From the NCBI GenBank assembly GCA_003586115.2, contig QVOM02000021.1:13187898-13251897 (forward strand): a stretch of DNA of 64,000 nucleotides, written 5' to 3'. Positions 11,440 through 24,438 of the stretch are shown in pieces (position 1 is the stretch's first letter; each line of letters begins with the position of its first letter). This DNA comes from Salvator merianae (taxonomy: Eukaryota; Chordata; Lepidosauria; Squamata; Teiidae). The position numbers and the translations under genes were made by a program. The notes beneath the pieces were generated by a model. It saw nothing but the letters and a program-made list of their open reading frames with translations, had not been told where the DNA came from and searched no databases.

Positions 11440-13055
11440 CGTACTTCCGTGATCCACATTTCCACTGGCAATCAAAGTCTAGGCCCTCCAGATCCGGAAT
11501 ATGGTCCATCTATTGCAGATAGATTGCACTCGTGGTGCGGGGGGCCTCTGTATTCTGCACTAAAATGTAAAAGGGAAGCCCTTAGTATACTTGGTGGTGC
11601 AGAATGCCAGCAGGTGCAGAAAGGCCTAAAGACTGAACCATTTTGAAAGCTGTAAGGTAACAGCTTTCTACCGATAACCTGGCACAGATATGTGTGCACC
11701 CAACTGATATTTAGGAGCATAGACTGTGCCGTGTCATACCAAGGAATATCCCTTGTTTAGGCAGGATCTCTGACAGTGTTTCTTGGAGCATAACTACAGA
11801 CCACACTTCAGAACAGGGGTTTACCTCTACAACTCAAAAGTAATAGAAGAATGGCTGTGCGTGCAAGTTTTTCTTTAACACTGAATAGTCATTGTGTATC
11901 ACAGTCAGTCTTAGGATGAAGAGCTCCTTGGGATGCAATAATAATTTCCTTGCTTATTTATTTATTTACATCACTGAACAAATTGTATTCATTCAGATAT
12001 CATATCCCACCCTTCTTTTTATTAAAGCCCATGGCAGCTTACAAACTATGTCTTGAGCCATTTTGCTTCTCAATTTGTTGATAGTTAGATGAGTTTTAAA
12101 TCCAAATAGAAAGCTGAATTCCCCTTATGACAGATACCTAGAAGGGGCAACCGGAATCTTCCATACCCCCAGAGTCCCAAAGCCCCTTAAGAGACATGTT
12201 ATCTTTTGAGAATGTAACCACAGCTCATATATTAAATCCCTCCAGCCAGCTTTAAAATTCCTTGTCAATCGGTCCCATTTCACGTGTGCTATGCATGCAT
12301 GTGTGCCAAAATGTCTTTACTGGCAATCTCCTGTATATGTCTGCTTCTCTTTTATCTTCGTTTCCTTAATACCTGCCTCTGTGTTCCCCAAATCCTTAAG
12401 ATTGTCAAAGCAGCTTCCCAAACTGCCATTTCAGGCTTCCTTGTTTATATTTTTGGCAGATTATCAATGTTGCATAGGGATTGAAAGACTGAGCTACACT
12501 GCAGGAAACAACTAGTTTGAATCTTTTCTGTGCTATAGACAACTGGTTTGAACCTTATCTATTCTATAAACTTCTCAGATGGCAAGGCACTCCACCAACG
12601 CCAATATGGAAATATTAATATTAATCTGTTTTGCAGGCTTGTTGTAATAAAAAAAGTACAAGTGCTTTGAATGCTCTACTGAGCTATATACATTCTTATT
12701 TATTATTAATGCCCTAGTCCTTCTCTGTATTAGCCTCAGGCCACTGTTACCACAGTACATTCCCTTTGGCTGTAAAATGCAAATTCCTCATTCTGCTCTC
12801 CATTCCATTTTTCTGTACTTATACTTCTTGAAATCCATGTTGCTTATTTGGGAAGAGAGGCTGTGGTGGCCATTTTCCTCTAAAAGCATCTGCTTGCTGT
12901 CCATGAATAACACTTAGTAATTTGTGTTGAAAATGGACTGGCGCTTGCTAGCCTATAGTATTTCCAGTAGGAGTCTGATCAGACTCATTACCTCTTATGT
13001 AGTCAGTCCTTGGCTTTGAAAAGATCAGAAATGCAAGACCTTTCTTTCTGTTTCA
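11440..13055. other. No recognised feature
   Basis: Ordinary AT-leaning sequence. Overlapping short frames have no domains. A short TATTTATTTATTTA run lies near 11956. Confidence 0.4.
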
Positions 13056-13062
13056 GAGGTCT

Positions 13063-13545
13063 GCATAAGAACATAAGAGGAGCCCTGCTGGATCAGGCTA
13101 TAGCCCATCTACTCCAGCATCCTGTCTTACAGTGGCCCCCAACTCCTTCTGGGCATTCTCAAACAAAAACTTCACCTGCTCTCAACTTCTTGCAGATAGC
13201 CTTTAGAAGCATCCTACTTGCCTCTCCAACCTGGAGGCGGTACTTAGGCATCAATTCTAGTAGCCATTGGTATACCTGTCGTCCATTAATTTGTCTGGAT
13301 AAAGCTATCCTGGCTGGTTGCTATCACCACATGTTCTGGTAGTAAATTCCATAGACCAATGATCCTCAGGGTGAAAAAATACTTTCCTTTTTCGGTCTTA
13401 ACTCTCCTGCCCATCAGTTTCATAGAGTGCCCCCTGGTTCTAGTGTTGTTGATAGAGAAAATATTTTTTCTCTATCCACCTTTTCCACACCATGCATGAT
13501 TTTATGTACACCAATCAAGTCACCTCATAAATGACGTCTTTCAAG
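13063..13545 (-). mobile_element. CR1-family LINE 3' fragment, minus strand
   Basis: The longest of three copies of this CR1 subfamily here. On the minus strand the 3' end is at 13063 (AAGAACATAAGAGGAGCCC on the plus strand). Upstream lies the C-terminal coding region: the plus strand reads CACCACATGTTCTGGTAGTAAATTCCA, then AATACTTTCCTTTTT and GTGCCCCCTGGTTCTAGTGTT. The complement matches the NTRTRGHPMKL and FTQ-IxLWNSLP-type end of CR1 ORF2. It continues to a CACCATGCATGATTTTATGTA block. The frame is lost. Confidence 0.8.
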
Positions 13546-13559
13546 GCCCCTGAGGGCCT

Positions 13560-15830
13560 TCCCACACTCACGAAGCTCCTGTGCCCTTTTAGTCACTGCC
13601 AGAAAGAAAAAAGCAACCAGATACTATGGTGTCTCTAGCACACCTTCAAAATTCCACATGTGCCATAAACAAACAAAATGTTGACAAGCTGTGCTCTACA
13701 GACATTTCTCAATAAATTCCTCTATGGTGGCTTCTAAGTTCTCTTTAGAAAATTGCATCGATGTGTCCTTTTTAGATGCAAGAAAATTTCAAAAATATGT
13801 TCTATAAGTCTTTGAAATGAATGCGCTGTTTTTTTCAAGCTATGAAAGAATACATCTAAAACAGTACAGGGAAAACCATAAAAATGTCAGTAATACCTGT
13901 CAAATATGATTGCTAAATTAGTTAATTTTGCAAGTGCATGTCCAAATTCTATTGTTTCCTGCGTAGGATCCTTGATTTACTAGCATGTACCTTGCACTAA
14001 CACTACATTACAGAATTCTGGATTATCTACAAAGTTGTATGTGAGGCTGGTGACACAATTACTGATTTGTATAAATTAAAACAGCTACAATGGTCAATTC
14101 TAAGACTCAAGCTGTATATTCAGGTGTCTGAAATTTTGCAGTGTGTATTTAGATAGTTTTGCACTTTTGTAAGATGTCAAACTAAGCAAAATAGATTTAA
14201 CAGATTTAATCACTTGGACAACATATTTCAAGTAACAATGATATCTTTGCAAAAAATACACAGCTGACCCCTATTATTATAGGACTCCCTAAGATTTCTG
14301 TTATATTATGTTTTCTCAGGCCTATGCTCAGACTGTTCAATGGTGTGAAACACCTTCACATGTTCTAGAGAATTAACAAAATAAAAATCTCTACTGCCTG
14401 GGTATAGTTCTAGCACGTGTATTTGATCTTGTTTTCAGCCTTCTCTTGTTTTGCTGGATTATCCACACCAGTTATCTTAGAGCTGCATAGCTTATAAGAA
14501 ACTGCATCTCGACAGTCCGATTAGTTTATATGTACACCTTTGCAGGAGCTCAACTGCATTTCTATCTCTGCCACAGCTAATTGAGGAAGGGCTTTTTTTA
14601 ATTATTCCAGAAGCTCAAGTGTAGAAGAGTAAGACCAGGATGAAGAGAGTGGGATTGTCAGCAAGATGGCTGGAGGGAATTGGAATACATATTACCTAAG
14701 GGAGTGGTATCCTCCGTGTTCATCTACTTTAATTCCCTCACCAGTCACATCAAACAATAATGCTGTAGGGCTTGAAAAAATTGGGGAAGGACTGTAGGGG
14801 CAGTGGGTGGCAGATGATGACAGCCTGTCTAAATATCTGAGTGGCAGGCAACTGGGGGGGGGGTCACTGAATGATTAGTGCAGGCAAACATATATGGGGT
14901 GATGTGTTTTTGGCTCTCCTTTTAACAAAGCAAATGATATCAAGACTAAGCTGCTTATCCTTTGGGCAGGTCAGGAGAGAAAACTTACTTGGTACCATAT
15001 CTTTCACCCATAGTTTAGTTTAAAAAAAATCACAACTTTCCCTGTTGTGTCTGTATTAGAGATGTGCAAAATCTCTGATTCGCGTTCACAAATTCAATTG
15101 AATATTTCACATTTGCAGATATTCAAATCAAATAAAAAACGCAGTTTTTCACATTTTCAGTATTTGATCAAAACTAACCAGTCTCTATCCTCACAAAAGG
15201 AGAATATTTTATCGAATTTGATCAAATATTTACATTTTCGCTGTGTTTGAACCCATGAAAAGGGCATTTTCAATGGGGAGAACATTGCAAAAACTGCGAA
15301 ATTGAACATGAAAAACTGCTTTATTGACAGTGCAATTTACTGATGAAATGAAAATATGGGTTTTCAGTTCTATGGTGATTAATGATAAAAATAATCCTTA
15401 TATGTTGAGATTATGGTTATAGTGGTTGGCAGTTTGTAAAATTTTAAGCTTCTCCAGTTTCTGCTTAGTAGAACTGCATAGATTTTAGGTGTAATAATCA
15501 GTTTTTCATTCCATTTTTAATCATTTTTATTTTGCTGTATTTCCAAATATATAATTATTGAACCTTTTTTTGCTGGTTGATATGGTAACGTGGTCCATTG
15601 ACTTCATATTCAGTCTTGTGGTCAGATTCTAGTTCAAAATACAAAGCAACTGCTGACTGCTATGTTGCAGTCTGGCTTGAATCTTTATTTTTTTAAAAAA
15701 ATAAAATTTAGGTTTATTGAATAACTGTGTTTTCACAAAAATTGACATTACCTGGTATCAGTTCTGTTCCTAAGAAGCATCTCAGAATAATTAGGCATAT
15801 GTAAAATTGTTGATCTGTACAGTTTTTCTG
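13560..15830. other. No recognised feature
   Basis: AT-rich DNA. A GAGATGTGCAAAA start near 15058, followed by A/T-rich repeats to about 15360, resembles the edge of reptile DNA-transposon debris, but I cannot support a boundary. A G9 run lies near 14856. Confidence 0.35.
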
Positions 15831-15839
15831 AGCTGAAAC

Positions 15840-16260
15840 CTTGGCCCTGTCCAGACAGGAGGAATATAGTGCAAATATGGTGCCTGCTATGGTCGAATTG
15901 CCACACATCTCTGTGGCCACCCCACCATAGCTATGCTATATCCCCCCCTAAAATGCATGATACCCTATTTTGGGAAAACCTGACTGATGGCAGGTTTTCC
16001 TAAAACAGAGCTATCAACTACTTTGCAGGTGAAATTGCCATTGTCGCTCTGGCCACCCCACATGTGTGAGGCCAAAAAAGACTCCCACATGTGCTCGGTG
16101 GTGGTGTCAAGCACATACCTGGCAAAATACCTGGATGTATGCATTCACCACATATCTGCGTTCCCAAAAAGATGGCCATGCATGCATAGTGGTCACAGTC
16201 ATGCACTTCTGGGTATTTTGCACTGGCCAAATACTTGAATGAGCACATCACCAAAAAGCA
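15840..16260 (+). mobile_element. Hairpin-bearing DNA-element fragment, copy A
   Basis: Starts near CCCTGTCCAGACAGG (15844) and shares, in order, TGGCCACCCCACCATAGCT, a hairpin and AGCTAT-AACTAC-TTG with the reverse complement of 19700-19890. The hairpin arms are 15967-15982 and 15991-16006 (about 14 of 16 pairs, 8-base loop). The GTCCAGACAGG end resembles transposon termini. No transposase is present. Open frames on both strands across it are artefacts of its composition. Confidence 0.6.
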
Positions 16261-16269
16261 CACAGTCCC

Positions 16270-16700
16270 CCATGCTGTCTAGCTAACAGGCAATCATTTC
16301 TCTGGAGTATTGCCTGTTAGTATTATATTCAGCCAGCGTCTGGAGCCAGTCTTACCTAAGTATCTCCTTCCTGCTATTATCCCTTCAGTGTTCCTGAAGT
16401 TAGTCCTAGATCCTTAAAAACTACAATTCCTTACAAAGGCCCTGTTGAATCTAATGGTACTTATTTCCAAGCAGACAGATATACAATTGCACTGTTAAAC
16501 ATGGAAGCTTTAAAAAAAAAATCCTTCAAAATATCAAAATTCCTAGCACAATTTTTCCTACTGTTAAATTCTTAGGCTGCCTCCAGGCAGCAGGAGGCAG
16601 TGCGGAATCTAAAACTGATCCTGCAGTTGTGTCTTGTTGCCTCTCTCCGGCTGCGAGGAGCAGTCCTGCCTTGCTTTCCACATTTGCCAGCCTGTATGGT
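16270..16700. other. Mostly unassigned
   Basis: A stretch near 16436-16495 (AATCTAATGGTACTTATTTCCAAGCAGAC then CAATTGCACTGTTAA) resembles a very common reptile repeat with a GGACTTACTTCTGAGTAGAC core. The rest is unassigned. Confidence 0.35.
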
Positions 16701-16704
16701 TATT

Positions 16705-17400
16705 ATCCCAAGAATCTCTCTGAACAGCAGCACAAGTGAAAAGGATCTGGGTGTACTAGTAGATCACAGATTAAACATGAGTCAGCAGTGTGATGCAGCT
16801 GCTAAAAAGACAAACACCATCCTGGGGTGTATCAAAAGGAGCACAGAGTCTAGATCACAAGAAGTAATTATCACTCTTTACTCTAACGTGGTTAGACCTC
16901 ATCTGGAGTATTGTGTCCAGTTCTGGGCACCCCAGTTTAAGAAAGACATTGACAAACTGGAACAGGTTCAGAGAAGGGCTACTAAAATGGTGAGTGGTCT
17001 GCAAACCATGTTCTGTGAGGAATGGTTAAAAGATCTAGGAATGTTTAGTCTGCAGAAGAGAAGACTGAGAGGAGACATGATAGCTGTTTTCAAGTATCTG
17101 AAGGGCTGTCACAGTGCAGAAGGATTGTCCCTATTCTCACTTGCACAAGAAGGAAGGACTAGAAACAATGGGATGAAACTTCAGGGGAGTAGATACAGAA
17201 AAAACTTTCTGACAGTAAGGGCAATCAGTCATTGGAATAGGTTACCACAGGAGATGATGGGCTCTCCTTTGCTGGAGGTCTTCAAGGAGAGGCTGGACAG
17301 ATATCTCTCTGGGATGGTTTAGTGAATCCTGCATTGAGCAGGGGGTTGGACTTGATGATCATGGAGGTCCCTTCCAACTCTATGATTCTATGATTCTATC
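16705..17400 (+). mobile_element. CR1 LINE 3' fragment with intact C-terminal frame and 3' tail
   Basis: The open frame ending at 17322 encodes about 200 residues of the CR1 ORF2 C-terminus: [54 protein letters not shown] and a final [20 protein letters not shown] stretch ending at a natural stop. The 3' untranslated end follows, with GGTTGGACTTGATGATCATGG, GGTCCCTTCCAACTC and two and a half copies of the diagnostic octamer ATTCTATG at 17382-17399. The unbroken frame and clean tail suggest a fairly young, 5'-truncated copy. The 60-odd codons upstream of TSEKDLG are not CR1. Confidence 0.9.
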
Positions 17401-17740
17401 TCACAGAGGGCTACCCGGAAGCTAGCCAAGCACCCACCAGTTTCCTTCTGTTGTCTTTCTTACACTTGGCTGGCTTTTGGGTAGCCCCAAGCAAGGTAAT
17501 AATGAAATAGGCCAGGAGACACTTAAGCAAGCATCGCTGTTATGGGAACTCCAGCATCATTATCAGATTTCCTGTAATAGCGATATTGCAGGTTATAGAT
17601 AGACTAATCTGGAACTGTATTGGGAATGCTGTGATTATGTCAGGCATTCTCAGTACAGTCCCAGGAAATAGCAGGTTTCAAACCACATCTGGAGTCACCC
17701 TTAGTGTAGCTCTTTGAATTTTTGCATGAAATCAGAATAT
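17400..17740. other. No recognised feature
   Basis: Nothing supported between the CR1 tail and the L1 fragment. Confidence 0.4.
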
Positions 17741-17744
17741 ATTT

Positions 17745-19130
17745 TCATTTAGAATTTTATTAAATTTAAAATAATTATACAAAAAGGAGTAATAAGTCAT
17801 AACAAAAAATAGTGCTCGCCCCCCCCAAAAAATATTGAAAAAGAAAGAAAAAAACAATCAATACACCACTACCACACTACCCAACTACGCCTTCTGCACA
17901 CCAGTCAACAGCTTCTAGATTACTTCTTCCATCTTCTTTCTCTTTTATTTTAGATGGACCAAAGAATTAGTCGTGTTATTTCTTCTCTCAATTCTTTCAG
18001 CACTTGGGGTCCCATTGAAAAATAGAATCAGTCTTTCAATTTTTCCTCTGTTTTAGAAAGCAATGTCATACCTTGACTTTTAAATCTTATTTCCCACATT
18101 TTATCAAATCTGTATTATTCTATTAGATCAGGCCGGCCACAGAAATTGCCAAACCAATTAACCTAGCCATAGAAAAAGCTGGGGAAAAAAACCCAGGTGT
18201 ATCTGATGTTTGGCAGACTTTCTACAGCTTTTGGCAACCCTGCAAGATAGCTATACCAATTATCTAATGACCATTAATTACTTTCCCTCCATCCCAATAT
18301 TCTTTTCGTCAAAAAGAAAAAACTAGTTCAGGTGATAAATTCAAATTTATATTTAAAATATCATTAATTTTATTCTGAATATCCCTCCAAAACTGTTTTA
18401 TAATATCACATTCCTACCAAAGGTGGAAATATGTACCTCTCTGTCCACACCCATGCCAGCATTGCAGTGACATAGTAGGTATCATATGTGCTAATTGTGA
18501 TGGTCTTCTATACCATCTATAGAATATCTTAAGAAACACTTCCTGTACCCTATTATTCTTTAATTCATTAATTTCCTTCATTTTTTGCCCAACATTTTCC
18601 TTTGTAATATTAACATCTGCCAAATTTGAAACATGCTTTCCATTATTTCATTGCTTTGTTAATAAACCATACAGTATATTTTACTTCCTATTCCTCTTAA
18701 CCCCTTCAAACTTTCTTCCATTATTTCCTCTATCTCTGTCAATGGCCTGTAGTTCAATAACTGTATATTATTAATTACATACCAATTTCCCAAAGAATTA
18801 TAAGTTAACCAACTTCTTATCAGAGCCTGTCTTATTTCCTGTTCCCTCAATTTCCCTCTAATATTATATAGATCCTTTAAATATTTAAACCCATTTTCCT
18901 TTAATTGGTGCAATATTCTTTCTTCTAACATCTCTTCATCCTTATTTATTTGTTCAATAATTGTATATTTCGATATTTGTGGTGCTAATTTCTGTTGATA
19001 GATTCTCCGAACTTCCATTACTTGTTTTGTCGGTCCACATAATTCTCTAAATTTTCTCACTGGGATCTTACCCCACATTAAACTCTAAATTCTCTAAGTT
19101 CTGATACTCTAAATTATGTATCAGAATATA
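17745..19130 (-). mobile_element. L1 LINE ORF2 C-terminal fragment, minus strand
   Basis: The frame 18659-19078 (minus) has RRIYQQKLAPQISKY and a lysine/glutamate-rich tail region. The frame 18414-18623 (minus) reads RWYRRPSQLAHM then CWHGCGQRGTYFHLW, the cysteine-rich C-terminal signature of L1 ORF2 (C-x3-C-x6-H). The two are separated by a shift and stops. 17745-18400 is A/T-rich on the plus strand and is probably the L1 3' end. Similar pieces lie at 28255-28965 and 34425-35495. Confidence 0.8.
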
Positions 19131-19399
19131 AACATTTCTCACACTGGATCCACAGACAACTATGACCACTAATCCCACAGCAACCTGGCCCCAAGATTAT
19201 CCACAGGTGGTGGAAGCACACATTTCATCAGAACACCGGGGTGCTTTGTCAAGTCACTCTAGCATGAAATCTCTTTTTGAAGATTTCATGACACCCTGAA
19301 AATGGTTTTTCCATCGCTGTTGGTGATAGTGTCATGTGAACACCGTCAATGGAGAATTCTCAGAATGTGCTGACAAGAAGTGCAAGTAGACAGGTAGAC

Positions 19400-19890
19400 A
19401 CCTAGGTAGGAGGAAATGATCCAGGCCACCTCCAGATGTTAACCCCAAAACATGCAATTTAGCGATATTCTGGAGTAAAGGTCCTCCAGAATAACTGTCT
19501 GTTGCCCTGATCGCTGGACAACAGTGCAGGGCCAGCGCCTGGCATAGCACACATATCACACATATCCAAGTATTGCAATGCCATGAAATATCCAGACGTG
19601 TGCATATGCTGCCCCCCCCACACACATGTGTAGTGGCCATTTTCATGTCAGATTTGGCCATGCACCTGTGCAGGGGATCATTTTATTCCATAGGATCATG
19701 CTGCCAAGCTTCCAGACAAGTAGGTCATAGCTTTAGTTTTGGGAAAACCCACATTGAGAGTTGGGTTTTCCTAAAATACGATATAGCGGGATTTCACCCC
19801 ATATCACACAGCTATGTTGGGGTTGCCACAGAAGCATGAGCCAATCCCAACGTAACCACAACCCCTGTCTGGACGCAGCCCCATTTTGCC
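19400..19890 (-). mobile_element. Hairpin-bearing DNA-element fragment, copy B (inverted)
   Basis: Inverted relative of 15840-16260. It ends at CCCTGTCTGGACGCAG (19864-19879), has GTTGGGGTTGCCACAGAAGC near 19813, and keeps the hairpin with arms 19736-19751 and 19762-19777. Outside the hairpin the two copies share only blocks, so they are old or represent different subfamilies. The extent toward 19400 is uncertain. Confidence 0.55.
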
Positions 19891-19899
19891 TATTCCATA

Positions 19900-22800
19900 T
19901 GTTGCCCATACCATGCGCATCTAGTACTGACCTCAGTCTCTTGTAATCCTCCAAGTAACCAGTCCTATTAAGTCTCCTTATTTACCCAAGCTTCTGTTTT
20001 ATATTGTTGTTTCTCCTGATAACTATCCTGGGATTCTGATGTAGAGTGGTATAAAAATATCATCATCATCATCAATAACAGTAATAACAATACTAATAGT
20101 AGGTTTTAATGGGATACACATATGTGCTTTTTCTGTTCTCCCCTTCCTTCCACCCCACTTAGTGGTCTTTTTTTCTTACTGTATTTGGGGTTCAGGAGGT
20201 AAAGGAAGCTGCTGCTGCCGCTTGCACTTATAGCCTGAGGTTCTGACTCCATTGACTCATCTCAGGTGTTAATGAGCTGTTGCCTATGGAAACTTAGGGT
20301 GCACTAAAGTTATAGCAGCTTCTAAAATGCCATGTTCAGATTATGAAGTTCTGCATCTGATTTTTCAAGGCTTTTTATAATCCTGCAGCTGGGTTGATCT
20401 ATTTCCAATCAGGCAATATCAATGACTGTCACAAACTTTCACAAACACATACCCAACAAAAACAGAGCTTGGAAGTCATTTTTCTTTCCAAGAATTCTTC
20501 AAATATGACAGCCACCAATATGTTTCCAAAAATTTGACAAGCCTTAACTCAACCATATGCAAAATGCAATGATGTTCATTGAATTTATGGCTAAATTCCC
20601 CCTGCCCCTTTTGTATTTGTTTTTATTTAGAATCATTCCCACCCTGGAATATTTATCTTATCTATTACATGAGCTCCTTGGCATGTCCCAATAGCTCAGA
20701 AACCACAAGAGACCACCTGTGCATTAAGCAGAGTTTTTTGGTCTGGGAGTTTCAAAGCATACAGATTCCTAAGTGATCTAAGCATGAAGAAGGTAGGGAG
20801 GGAAAGGGAAGAGCACATCAGTATATTTCTCAAAAGATTTTTATTGCAAAAAAAAAAAGAACAAAAGAAAATGAGGAGTTAGTGCTCATGTTGACTTTTC
20901 GAGAAAATCACATTCAGTTACATAAGTGATGTCTTTTCTGATGCTCTTCCTATCAACCAAAGAAAGGAGGGTTGAGACAAGCACAAAGAAAATATTTAAT
21001 TATGGTGCAAGCATGCCAGAAGGATAGGGGAAGTGTGACGCTTCACTACTCACTCTTGTTGTCCACACCTCCTGTAATGAGGGTGTTAGTGCTAGACTCT
21101 GAAGACTATGCCTGCATTCACAAAGTCCATTTTCAGAGCCTTTCTGACAACCAGGGGGTAGGGCAGGCAACTGATCCTGCCACTGTTCATCCCTCTGCTT
21201 CCTCACCAGGCAGGAGCAATATAATGGGAACATGAGGGAAAGAACTCCCACACCATTCCCATTCTTTTGTGGATGCATGGGATGGGGGGAGATAAGAGAT
21301 GCCATGAGGGCTGGCCAGTCTACCCTGGTATGCTTGAAGAAATCCGGGCTGCAGCCACATCTTTACTTTAATCCTTCTTCAGCCCGTCTTCTATTCTGAG
21401 AGCCCACACCTCAAAATGCTTTTCTGTATCTTTTTGTGTAATATCTTCCCTGGAAAGAGACTATCTTTTATTTGCATTTCGTCAGCACTGGGCCCATTTA
21501 AACTCATTCAGTCATTTTAATTTCCAAGGTGTGATCATGCTAAGAGGCTATTTGGGGTACCTTGGCAAAGGGATGATTTCCATTTTCCTCTCACCCACTT
21601 TTGGAACTCCTGGTTGTTCTAAAGAGGTGGGTGTTCCAGAGAGATATTTCCTCCATGGCCCACATCATCACCTTCTTCTTTTCCCTTCTTCCCTGTTTAG
21701 CCTCCATTTTCTTTTATTTTGCAAAGGCGTAAGTGCACAATTTTTAGACAGGCTTCTTCTGCCCCTGGGGGGCTCCCCTGCCTGCAATAGTGACTTAACT
21801 ATATCCTTACAATTGTGGCTGGTTGCACTTTCAGGCATGCGAAAGTTAACCGGCCTGGGCTGCCCAGCACCTCCCCACTTCTGCAGCAGTATGGTGACAG
21901 ATGGGGTACTCCCTGCTTTGCCCCTCCCCTGCTGCTCACAGCCGAACAGGCTTTGTGTGTTGCGCTCGTGCTCCCAGCACCCCATGCCTCTGAGAGCTCT
22001 GACATGGGGGGAGGAGTGTAGGCAAAGGTGGCTCCGATGACGGTGGCTGCTTCGGGAAGATCCAGTTGGGCTTCATCAAGGTGGGCCCCAAGTTGGCCTT
22101 CTGCGTGGCAGAGGGAAGGCGGCTACATTTAGATGTTGTTGGACACAGTAACTAGAGCACTACTGATCGAAAAGGGATTTGGCTCACAAAAAAGCAGAGG
22201 CATCTTATGACTTTTTTGAAAAATGCTTGCTGAGTTTAAACATTTGAAAGTTATCTGAGTTGCTTTCTTTCTTCTTTTTTACTTGCTTTACTTTTTTTAA
22301 GGAAATGCTCAAGGAAGAAGCAAGTTTTTAGAGTATAAGCATCCTTCATCCACCCCCCACATATGTGAACTTCAAATGGAGGTGGCACCTCCTGCACTGA
22401 TGTTAGAATTTGGTATTTAATCTGAAAGGCATCCTAAGGCAAGCCATCTCCAGCTTCCCTATTAACCCAGAAATTAGTTTTGCCCTTTGTACTTTTGTCT
22501 CTGATGCTAACTTACACTCATTAGGCAAACCCTAAAATCAACTTCCAACAAAGTCTCTGTGCAATGTTGGTGTGGTTGTGTTTTGCTGTGCTTTTATTTT
22601 CAAAGCCCAAAGTGTGTGTTTTTCTGTCCTTACAATTGATGAAGTTGCTTTTTTGCATATTTTGCAGATCTGAAAAGCAAACCAACTGTTTAAGAGTGTC
22701 TCACTGAGGTTGCATCCCAAATGCTGCTAAAAGGGTGAACTTTGGTTGTCAAATGGCCACACTCTCAGTGGCAGATGGACAGCAGAAAGTCCAGCTCTTT

Positions 22801-23280
22801 TTCAAGGTCATCTGTGAGGCAGTGTTTGGCCCATCACAACAGCCCAAAGATGCTTGGACATCCACAGTTCTAGTTCCCCTTCTAGGTTGCTGTGGCGGTA
22901 TGGAGGCCCAGAGGCCCCGCGAACAGCCATGGCACCCTTTGTGTGGGGTGCAAACACCTGGGCTTAAAGCTGGTGGCTGCCGCTGCTGGGTAGGCTTTTT
23001 GCACCCATCCAGAACATTCACTATGCTGCCAGCTACAAGCTGCCCCAGTGAAACTTTCTAAGACCCACTGCTATCCTTAGTCACCTGGAAGTTTGCCACA
23101 AATGATATTCAGGTGATATTTTCTGAACGTTGGACACAAATAAGCTATGATGAAGTGGTCAGCTCCCCAACTCAGTGCAGTTGATATGCAGGTAAACATT
23201 TCTTATCATTTGGCTTTTAGATGGCAAAATGACAAATGTGAAAACTTTAAAGCATATCTGCTAGCAAGGGGTGCTCTCAT
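19900..23280. other. No confidently recognised feature
   Basis: Frames at 21531-22040 (169 codons), 21668-21985 and 22735-23061 overlap opposite-strand frames of similar length and show no domain. A (CAT)n-like run is at 20062-20084 and a poly-A at about 20850. I could not find gag, protease, reverse transcriptase, a primer-binding site or a 5' LTR for the provirus downstream. Confidence 0.45.
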
Positions 23281-23284
23281 GGCC

Positions 23285-24438
23285 CCTGTCGATGGCCACA
23301 AACAGCATTATCAACATCATGGCTGGAATAGGTAGCCCTGCTGGAGAGGCATTGGTATGCCCCAGGCTTGACAGCTGCAGCTCAGCACTACTGTCAGGCC
23401 TGTCCCATTTGTTTGACCCACAATGCTGGAAAGCCTGTACGCGCTTCCCCAGGGGCTCACCCCACCCCAGTGGGGCCCTTTACTCACATACAAATTGATT
23501 TTATCCAGCTCCCAAATTCGGGAGGCTACCAATTTGGTCTCGTATGTACTTGTCTTTTCAGTAAATGGACCGAATGTTACCCATGTAGGAAGGCCGATGC
23601 CACCACGGTTGCCAAGAAACTATTGAAAGAGTTCATCCCCCGGTATGGACTCCCCATGCTAATTTCCTCTGATCAAGGCAGCCATTTTACCGGCCAGGTC
23701 ACGAAAACTGTTCTGAAAGCTTTGAATGTTCCCCAGCATTTCCACTGCCCCTACCACCCACAAAGCTCTGGAGCAGTGGAAAGGCAAAATGGCATTTTGA
23801 AAAATAAATTGGCAAAGATCTGTGCCGAGACAAATCTGAAATGGATTGATGCCCTCCCTATTGCACTGTTTGCCATGCATGCCACTCCCAGTAGTGTGCA
23901 TGGTCTCTCACCGCATGAAATAGTGTTTGGTAGACCAATGAGGTACCCCAGTGATCCCCCAGTAATGAAGTTCTCCCATGAACTGTTGGATGAATCTTTG
24001 ATTACTTACTGTAAAGCTTTGATTGGTTCCATCAGGTCCTTGCATGCACGGGTAAAGGAAGCATTGCCCGTACCGGCAGAAGGCCCCACACACTCTGTGG
24101 AACCGGGAGATTGGGTCCTGATAAAGGTCCATCAGCGGAAACACTCTCTGGAACCCCGCTGGAAAGGACCCTACCAAGTGCTGCTGACCACAAACACAGC
24201 CGTGAAGTGCCAGGGCCTGTCTTCCTGGGTGCACGCAACACATTGCAAAAAGACTGTGGAACCTATTGGAAATGTAGACATTAAACGCACAACTGCGGAC
24301 CTTGAGACCGACAGCCTTACCACAACAACGGACTTGCCAACGCCTCGATATAATCTGCGGTCACATAAGAGGACCACACACTCACCACCACCACGGTGCA
24401 CCCCGCATGCTCAAAAACCACCGAGGAGGGACCGATAA
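23285..24438 (+). pseudogene. Retroviral pol remnant: integrase, 5'-truncated and frameshifted
   Basis: The frame open from 23332 to the stop at 24436-24438 encodes most of a class I (gamma-like) retroviral integrase. Counting from 23368, CQAC-type zinc cysteines lie near residues 9-15. The catalytic triad is D44, D102 and E138, with exactly 35 residues between the last two. A GPY/F module (WKGPYQV) lies near 266-271, and the tail is basic and proline-rich. The histidine half of the zinc domain appears in another frame just upstream (23290-23330), and a stop at 23329 separates them, so the 5' end is shifted. Reverse transcriptase and RNase H are missing. The core triad looks intact but the protein cannot be made as a normal Pol product from this copy. 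Confidence 0.9.

Noticed and set aside
16600..17322. 240-codon frame as a host gene
   Set aside because: It is the CR1 ORF2 C-terminus with unrelated sequence upstream.
21531..22040. 169-codon frame
   Set aside because: No recognisable domain, overlapped by a 105-codon opposite-strand frame, no splice or start context.
22735..23061. Upstream part of retroviral pol
   Set aside because: The translation shows no reverse transcriptase or RNase H motif.
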